Positions 6,606 through 10,581 of a DNA stretch of 10,581 nt are shown one piece after another. The stretch comes from an uncultured Actinomyces sp. (GTDB taxonomy: Bacteria > Actinomycetota > Actinomycetes > Actinomycetales > Actinomycetaceae), in NCBI GenBank assembly GCA_945949035.1, contig CAMFDH010000030.1, forward strand, positions 1 through 10,581, in the 5' to 3' direction. Below the pieces are notes generated by a model that was given only the letters and a program-made list of their open reading frames with translations, searched no databases and was not told the DNA's origin. Both the position numbers and the translations under genes were made by a program. The number at the start of each line of letters is the position of its first letter. The stretch's first letter is position 1.

Positions 6606-7811
6606 CTAACGCCGCCAGGCGCGGCCTTGGCCAATCAGGGACTGCATCATGGCCAGGGCTGCGACGCGATCCACTTTGCCGAGGGCGGTGGAGGGGATCG
6701 AGGTGGTGAGGCCCACCACCCTGGGGGCAGAGGCGGAGCCAAGCGCCTCCCGAACTCCCTCACGAATGGCCCGGGCGCGGCTCTCAATCTGGGCCGCTGC
6801 AACGGAATCAGCCCGGTGATCTTCCAGCAGCAGTGCGACCACCTGACCCCAGGTGGGATCTGTGAGGCTGAGGGCGTGAGAGCGCACGCCCGAAACCCTC
6901 GCCGAGTGCTCCTCAATGTCGCGCAGGTTCACCTTGACCCCGCCGGTCTTGATGATGTCGTCAGTTCTTCCAGTCAGGCGGATACGCCCGTCCTCACCGA
7001 TGACACCCAGGTCGGAGGTTACGAACCAGGTGCGCCCGTCCTCTTCGAGAAGAGGGGAGGACTCATCGAGGTAACCACTCATCACCATGGGTCCTGAGAT
7101 AAGCAGTGTGCCGTCTTCAGCGGTTTTTAGGTGTGCTCCCGAGAGGGGGACACCGTTGTAAACACAACCCCCGGCGGTTTCGGTCATCCCGTAGGTGGTA
7201 ACCACATTGATACCGGCTTGGCTTGCCCTCTCAAGAAGTGTGGGCGCAATGAAACCGCCACCGACAAGTATCGCGTCCAGGTGGCGCAGTGCCTCCGGGT
7301 CGAGGTCGAGGCACGCGGCCAGCTGCGGTGAGACGAGGGAGGTGTAGAGAGGAATGCCCGAGGCAGTGGTGGCGCGGGCCCTGGCGACACTGTCAAGGAA
7401 GTCGGAAGCCACGAAGTGTTCGCCCTCATGCAGGTAGGGCGCATGCCCACTGAGTGCGGAACGGAGGACGGTCTGAATCCCCGCAATGTGCTGCAGGGGA
7501 AGGGCGCTCAACCAGCGGCCCGGACCACCGAGGAAGTCGTGGGTGGCATTGGCGCTGGCGATGAGGGCGTCCCTACCCAGGCAAACCAGGTGGGGGGAGC
7601 CCCCGGTGGAACCGGAGGTTGCAACGACCAGTGAGTGTGACGGATCGCTGGAAAACCGGGGGTCCGAACCTTCGGCCTCGGCGATACGCTGTACGGAAGA
7701 ATGGTCGTTATCCCCGAGGACTGCGAGGCCGGTGTGGCCGTGCAGGATGTAGTTCGTTAGCTCGGCTGCAGCAGCTGAGCGGTCGGACGCCGCGACGAAG
7801 GTAATACCCAT
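6606..7811 (-). CDS. menE: o-succinylbenzoate--CoA ligase (MenE)
   Basis: Acyl-CoA synthetase (ANL superfamily) that activates o-succinylbenzoate with ATP and CoA, supplying MenB. At 401 residues it has the compact length of MenE. Visible motifs: phosphate loop ATSGSTGGSPH (64-74), LPLQHIAG (104-111), TYGMTETAG (206-214), TSDLG (265-269), the hinge GRTDDIIKTGG (281-291) and the C-terminal catalytic lysine in STALGKVDR (Lys379). The phosphate loop lacks the usual final PK. ATG 7811 is the first possible start: an in-frame TGA lies three codons upstream (TGA ATC ACC ATG). No clear ribosome binding site exists, and a TAGGCT -10 box stands 8 bases before the start, so the mRNA is probably leaderless or nearly so. 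First gene of menE-menA-PLDc_N. Confidence 0.9.
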   Translation of the reverse strand: MGITFVAASDRSAAAAELTNYILHGHTGLAVLGDNDHSSVQRIAEAEGSDPRFSSDPSHSLVVATSGSTGGSPHLVCLGRDALIASANATHDFLGGPGRWLSALPLQHIAGIQTVLRSALSGHAPYLHEGEHFVASDFLDSVARARATTASGIPLYTSLVSPQLAACLDLDPEALRHLDAILVGGGFIAPTLLERASQAGINVVTTYGMTETAGGCVYNGVPLSGAHLKTAEDGTLLISGPMVMSGYLDESSPLLEEDGRTWFVTSDLGVIGEDGRIRLTGRTDDIIKTGGVKVNLRDIEEHSARVSGVRSHALSLTDPTWGQVVALLLEDHRADSVAAAQIESRARAIREGVREALGSASAPRVVGLTTSIPSTALGKVDRVAALAMMQSLIGQGRAWRR

Positions 7812-7819
7812 GGTGATTC

Positions 7820-7825
7820 AGCCTA
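7820..7825 (-). promoter_or_regulatory. Candidate -10 box for the menE-menA unit (near-leaderless)
   Basis: TAGGCT on the minus strand fits TAnnnT and ends 8 bases before the menE ATG. Transcription would start at or within about two bases of the start codon. The -35 region (TCGTCG, 17 bp up) is poor. The remaining 109-base divergent gap to the transpeptidase gene shows only a loose inverted repeat (TTTCG-CAC at 7866-7874 against GTGCGAAA at 7897-7904, one bulge). Confidence 0.45.
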
Positions 7826-7907
7826 GTGCGGCAAAGGCGGATCGACGACGAGGGACCGGAAGTAGTTTCGTCACCAACCCGGTATCCGCGACAAAAGTGC
7901 GAAATCG

Positions 7908-7913
7908 TAGAAT
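7908..7913 (+). promoter_or_regulatory. -10 box giving a leaderless L,D-transpeptidase mRNA
   Basis: TAGAAT is a good TAnnnT -10 box (one mismatch from TATAAT in the variable part), with 7 bases between it and ATG 7921. The expected transcription start therefore falls on or next to the A of ATG. An in-frame TAA at 7915-7917 excludes an earlier start, and no spaced Shine-Dalgarno sequence exists. A GCGACA at 7888-7893 is too close (14 bp) for a normal -35. Confidence 0.55.
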
Positions 7914-7920
7914 GTAAGAG

Positions 7921-9357
7921 ATGAAGAAGCTGTTTGATTCCAAGCCCAAGGTCATTCTTGCGAGCGTCCTCGGACTGCTCGCTATCGCGGTTGCTATCTT
8001 TGCCGGCGTCTCTGTCTTCTACGGCAGTCACGGGTTGCCTGAGACGAGGGTGGCTGGTGAGTCGATCTCCGGTCTGACACCCGAGAAGGTGGCAGAGAAC
8101 CTGCGACAGGTCGCAGCGCAGCCGATCGTGGTCGAGGGCGAAATCGAACCTGTTGAGGTGACGCTTGCTGAGGCGGGGGTGACCGTCGATGTCGAACAGA
8201 CTGTCGCGCAGGCATTTGCGGCCAACAGTGGTTTCTTCACCCGGATGACCGCACTCTTCGAGAGCCGCGACATCACTCCCGTTGTTACGGTCGATGAGTC
8301 GAAGGTAGCCGAGTTCGCGGAGACTCTTGAGGGTGAAAGCCTGACGGATGCCACCAACGGTGCCGTTCAGTTCGACGCTGAAAACCTGGTCTTTGTGGCA
8401 CAGGAGGCCAAGCCCGGCTACACCATTGACACCGCAGCCCTGACCCAGAGTCTCGGTGAGGCAGGGGCTGCACTCAGCTTTGAGCCCATCACGGTCGTAC
8501 TCACAGAGACGGTTCCAGACTTCGCCTCTGAGGCGGCGCACGCTTCTGCAGACCAGGCGAACCAGTGGCTGACCACCGAGGTCTCACTGCTGGACCGCCT
8601 TGAAATCACCCACACTGCCAATGTAGAGACCAAGGCAAAGTGGATTGTTTTCAACGAGGACACCGATCCTGTGGGGATGTCACTGGATGAGGGACTGGTT
8701 AGAGCCTGGGTTGAGGAACACTCTGCAGAGACCAATGTTGAACCGGAACCCAAGGTGCAGAACGTGACCGCGGCGGGCCGTGTCCTCTCGGTTTCTCGTG
8801 AGGGAACAGACGGCTATGTTGCGAACAATGCCGAGGCGCTGACCGCGGCGATTCTGGCGACAGTTGAGGCTCCCGCCCCGTTTGTCGGAGTGGTGGAGTA
8901 CGAGACGGAAGAACGTCCCGTACAGGACCGCCTGATTGCCGAGGGCGCAGAGAATCTTTCCTACGCCGCTGCCCCCGGTGAGAAGTGGATCGACATCAAC
9001 CTCTCCAGCTACACGGTTACCGCGTACGAGGGCGCCACCCCGGTGCTGCAGTCTCCGATGATTGCCGGGGCTCCGCTGACCCCGACGGTGACCGGTGAGT
9101 ACAGCGTGTGGGCAAAGGTGCCAACCCAGACGATGCGCGGTGACAACGTCGACGGCACGAAGTACGAGACCCCCAATGTTCCCTGGATTCTCTACTTCCA
9201 CGGCGGCTACGCGACCCACGGTGCCTACTGGCGCTCCTCGTTCGGTTACGACGCGGGGGCCGGGGGATCACACGGTTGCGTCAACATGCCTGTTGACTCC
9301 GCCAAGAGCCTTTACGACTGGGCCTCGGTGGGCACCAAGGTGCTCAGCCACTACTAG
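7921..9357 (+). CDS. Membrane-anchored L,D-transpeptidase (YkuD domain)
   Basis: Cell-wall enzyme that makes 3-3 peptidoglycan cross-links or attaches other acceptors to the donor stem peptide. The 478 residues show a basic cytoplasmic start and one transmembrane helix (about 10-34). A long acidic extracellular part (about 40-340) follows, with two repeats that look like PG_binding_4/VanW-type domains (roughly 75-195 and 215-330). The C-terminus is a YkuD catalytic domain (about 354-476). The catalytic signature is complete: His433 in ATHGAYW, then SHGCVNMP (450-457) with His451 and nucleophile Cys453; the 16-residue gap fits HX(14-17)[S/T]HGC. The domain order resembles Enterococcus faecium Ldtfm rather than the shorter Ig-domain lipoprotein Ldts of mycobacteria. 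It is transcribed divergently from menE and convergently with menB, so no operon partner. Confidence 0.9.
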   Translation: MKKLFDSKPKVILASVLGLLAIAVAIFAGVSVFYGSHGLPETRVAGESISGLTPEKVAENLRQVAAQPIVVEGEIEPVEVTLAEAGVTVDVEQTVAQAFAANSGFFTRMTALFESRDITPVVTVDESKVAEFAETLEGESLTDATNGAVQFDAENLVFVAQEAKPGYTIDTAALTQSLGEAGAALSFEPITVVLTETVPDFASEAAHASADQANQWLTTEVSLLDRLEITHTANVETKAKWIVFNEDTDPVGMSLDEGLVRAWVEEHSAETNVEPEPKVQNVTAAGRVLSVSREGTDGYVANNAEALTAAILATVEAPAPFVGVVEYETEERPVQDRLIAEGAENLSYAAAPGEKWIDINLSSYTVTAYEGATPVLQSPMIAGAPLTPTVTGEYSVWAKVPTQTMRGDNVDGTKYETPNVPWILYFHGGYATHGAYWRSSFGYDAGAGGSHGCVNMPVDSAKSLYDWASVGTKVLSHY

Positions 9358-9372
9358 GTCGGACCTAGTAGT
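9350..9372. repeat. Perfect 23-base palindrome spanning both convergent stop codons
   Basis: Arms of 11 bases (9350-9360 ACTACTAGGTC and 9362-9372 GACCTAGTAGT) are perfectly complementary around a single G at 9361. The left arm contains the last Tyr codon and TAG of the transpeptidase gene; the right arm contains the TAG and last Tyr codons of menB. Either transcript can fold a stem of about 10 bp with a 3-base loop. No T run follows on either strand, so it is at best an atypical bidirectional terminator or RNA 3' end stabiliser. Confidence 0.7.
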
Positions 9373-10339
9373 AGTAGGGGAACTCTGACCAGTCGGGATC
9401 GCGACGTTCCAGGAATGAGTCGCGGCCTTCACGGGCCTCATCTGTCATGTAGGCGAGGCGGGTGGCCTCTCCGGCGAAGAGCTGCTGACCAGCCAGACCA
9501 TCGTCAGCCAGGTTGAAGGCAAACTTCAGCATGCGGATCGCCTGGGGAGACTTGCCTGCAATAGAGCGGGCGTAAGAGATGGCAACCTCTTCGAGCTGAT
9601 CGTGGTCGACCGCCTCGTTGACGGCTCCCCAGGCTTCCGCCTGTTCCGCGGTGTAGGTGCGGGCCAGGAGGAAGATCTCCCGGGCACGGCGATCGCCGAC
9701 CTGGCGGGCCAGCAGGGCAGAGCCGTAGCCGGCGTCAAACGAACCAACATCCGCATCCGTCTGCTTGAACCGTGCATTCTGCCTTGAAGCCACCGAGAGG
9801 TCGCAGATGACATTGAGCGAGTGTCCGCCGCCCGCCGCCCAGCCGTTCACAGCTGCGATGACCACCTTCGGCATGGTGCGGATCAGGCGCTGCACCTCAA
9901 GGATATGCAGGCGTCCGGCTGCGGCCTTCGCCGAGGCCGCTGAAACTTCACTGACCTGACCCTCCTTCGGAACCTGGACGGTGTAGCGGTAACCGTCCCG
10001 GCCGCGGACACGCTGGTCCCCACCCGAGGAGAAGGCGTAGCCGCCGTCCTTCGCTGAGGGTCCGTTTCCGGTGAGAATGACCGCTGCGACCTCAGCGTTT
10101 GTGCGGGCATCGTCGAGGGCGATGAGGAGCTCGTCGACCGTCTGCGGGCGGAATGCGTTGCGAACTTCAGGGCGGTCAAAAGCAACCCGAACCCAGGGGA
10201 GCAGGGTACCGACCGGTGCCCCGTCCTCGTCACCCCGGGAGACACCCCGGTGGTAGGTGATGTCTGTGAAGTCGAAGCCGGGAACCACGGTCCAGCGAGA
10301 CGGGTCAAATGTGTCTGAAACAAAATCTAAAGAGCTCAC
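9365..10339 (-). CDS. menB: 1,4-dihydroxy-2-naphthoyl-CoA synthase (MenB)
   Basis: Crotonase-fold enzyme that cyclises o-succinylbenzoyl-CoA to DHNA-CoA. The 324 residues match the mycobacterial type: TDITYHR (25-31), VAFDRPEVRNAFRP (52-65), oxyanion-hole SGGDQR (105-110), NGWAAGGGHSL (165-175), KQTDADVGSFDAGYGS (192-207) and FAGEATRLAYMTDEA (288-302). By aligning with my memory of M. tuberculosis MenB, its Asp185, Ser190 and Tyr287 correspond to Asp195, Ser200 and Tyr297 here. Asp195 in place of Gly marks the bicarbonate-independent class. The loop after TDITYHR (32-49) and the region 119-140 look longer than in M. tuberculosis. The start is GTG 10339; no Shine-Dalgarno sequence, but TATCGT six bases upstream suggests a leaderless mRNA. 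The protein ends PYYY, and its stop lies in the palindrome shared with the transpeptidase gene. Confidence 0.94.
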   Translation of the reverse strand: MSSLDFVSDTFDPSRWTVVPGFDFTDITYHRGVSRGDEDGAPVGTLLPWVRVAFDRPEVRNAFRPQTVDELLIALDDARTNAEVAAVILTGNGPSAKDGGYAFSSGGDQRVRGRDGYRYTVQVPKEGQVSEVSAASAKAAAGRLHILEVQRLIRTMPKVVIAAVNGWAAGGGHSLNVICDLSVASRQNARFKQTDADVGSFDAGYGSALLARQVGDRRAREIFLLARTYTAEQAEAWGAVNEAVDHDQLEEVAISYARSIAGKSPQAIRMLKFAFNLADDGLAGQQLFAGEATRLAYMTDEAREGRDSFLERRDPDWSEFPYYY

Positions 10340-10345
10340 CTCGTA

Positions 10346-10351
10346 ACGATA
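10346..10351 (-). promoter_or_regulatory. -10 box for a leaderless menB mRNA
   Basis: TATCGT on the minus strand fits TAnnnT, and exactly six bases separate it from the GTG start. Transcription is expected to begin at the G of GTG. The bases between (TACGAG) offer no properly spaced ribosome binding site. The -35 region would fall in the first codons of argF and is weak. Confidence 0.5.
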
Positions 10352-10356
10352 GCCCG

Positions 10357-10362
10357 TAGGAT
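10357..10362 (+). promoter_or_regulatory. Candidate -10 box (or RBS) for ornithine carbamoyltransferase
   Basis: TAGGAT fits TAnnnT and ends six bases before ATG 10369, as for a leaderless transcript. The same bases contain AGGA at seven bases from the ATG, which could instead act as a Shine-Dalgarno site on an mRNA started further upstream, inside menB. The sequence alone cannot decide. I see no ArgR-like operator. Confidence 0.4.
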
Positions 10363-10368
10363 ACCGAC

Positions 10369-10581
10369 ATGACCGACATCACCGCTTATCTCAAGCCCGG
10401 AAGCCACCTCCTCAAGGAACTGGATGAAACTCCGGAGGACTGGCTCGCCCTCATCGAACTCTCGGCGATTCTCAAGCAGCAGAAGAAGAGCGGAACCGAG
10501 CAGCAGTACCTCAGGGGGCGCAATATCGTCCTCATATTTGAGAAGACCTCGACGAGGACGAGGTGTGCGTTTGAGGTGGCG
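10369..10581 (+). CDS. argF: Ornithine carbamoyltransferase, N-terminal part (runs off the window)
   Basis: Transfers the carbamoyl group between carbamoyl phosphate and ornithine to form citrulline, or the reverse in arginine breakdown. Only 71 codons are visible, open to the last base. The carbamoyl phosphate-binding motif STRTR is present in [15 protein letters not shown] (residues 57-71), preceded by the usual N-terminal helices and [12 protein letters not shown]. The stretch [25 protein letters not shown] resembles the longer ArcB / E. coli ArgF type (about 335 residues) rather than the shorter ArgF common in Actinobacteria arginine operons. A catabolic arcB role in the arginine deiminase pathway is therefore a real alternative. 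The flanking gene outside the window (arcA/arcC, or argG/argR) would decide. It is divergent from menB with a gap of only 29 bases. Confidence 0.88.
   Translation, partial: MTDITAYLKPGSHLLKELDETPEDWLALIELSAILKQQKKSGTEQQYLRGRNIVLIFEKTSTRTRCAFEVA

Noticed and set aside
7866..7904. Loose inverted repeat between menE and the transpeptidase gene as an operator
   Set aside because: Arms of 8 bases with a bulge and a 22-base spacer are too weak to call without comparison to relatives.
7708..8541. 277-residue minus-strand frame across the menE/transpeptidase gap
   Set aside because: It covers the strong coding frame of the transpeptidase and the menE promoter region, and its composition (many Arg, Cys, His) is that of a shadow frame.
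9365..9377. Short TAG/TAC triplet repeat as a possible microsatellite
   Set aside because: Only three to four units, explained by the three Tyr codons and stop at the end of menB; treated as part of the palindrome.

Overview
The window reads as chromosomal DNA from a high-GC Gram-positive bacterium (Actinomycetota; an Actinomycetaceae-like or related lineage is my inference). Reasons: moderately high GC with G/C-ending codons, frequent GTG starts, a MenB of the mycobacterial type, a MenE-MenA-PLDc_N gene string next to a histidine phosphatase, TAnnnT -10 boxes placed directly before start codons (leaderless genes), and dense packing. Almost all of it is coding. The longest gene-free stretch is about 150 bases (1346-1496), so no gap exceeds 300 bases. 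I see no rRNA or tRNA gene, insertion sequence, phage gene, CRISPR array or toxin-antitoxin pair.

Layout. (1) 3-146: C-terminal tail of a membrane protein running in from the left. (2) 143-1003 (minus): unrecognised membrane protein with a coiled-coil tail. (3) 1097-1345 (minus): small acidic His-rich protein with a strong minus-strand terminator behind it. (4) 1497-2807 (plus): aspartate kinase with two ACT domains. (5) 2888-5276 (plus): two-gene unit of a GH13 alpha-glucosidase and a histidine phosphatase. (6) 7811-5273 (minus): operon menE-menA-PLDc_N small membrane protein. (7) 7921-9357 (plus): membrane-anchored L,D-transpeptidase. (8) 10339-9365 (minus): menB. (9) 10369-10581 (plus): start of ornithine carbamoyltransferase, cut by the window end.

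How they work together. MenE makes O-succinylbenzoyl-CoA, MenB closes the ring to DHNA-CoA, and MenA prenylates DHNA after a thioesterase step, so the right half carries three late steps of menaquinone synthesis. The transpeptidase gene lies between menE and menB on the other strand. The left half is unrelated metabolism: aspartate-family amino acids and alpha-glucoside use.

I do not see a clearly new biological system; the gene content is housekeeping. The more unusual signals are in layout. Two convergent gene pairs share one CTAG as both stop codons. A third pair ends in a perfect 11-bp-arm palindrome built from its stop codons. menE, the transpeptidase gene, menB and possibly argF look leaderless. 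The menB and argF promoters overlap inside only 29 bp. All family assignments come from reading motifs, without any database search.
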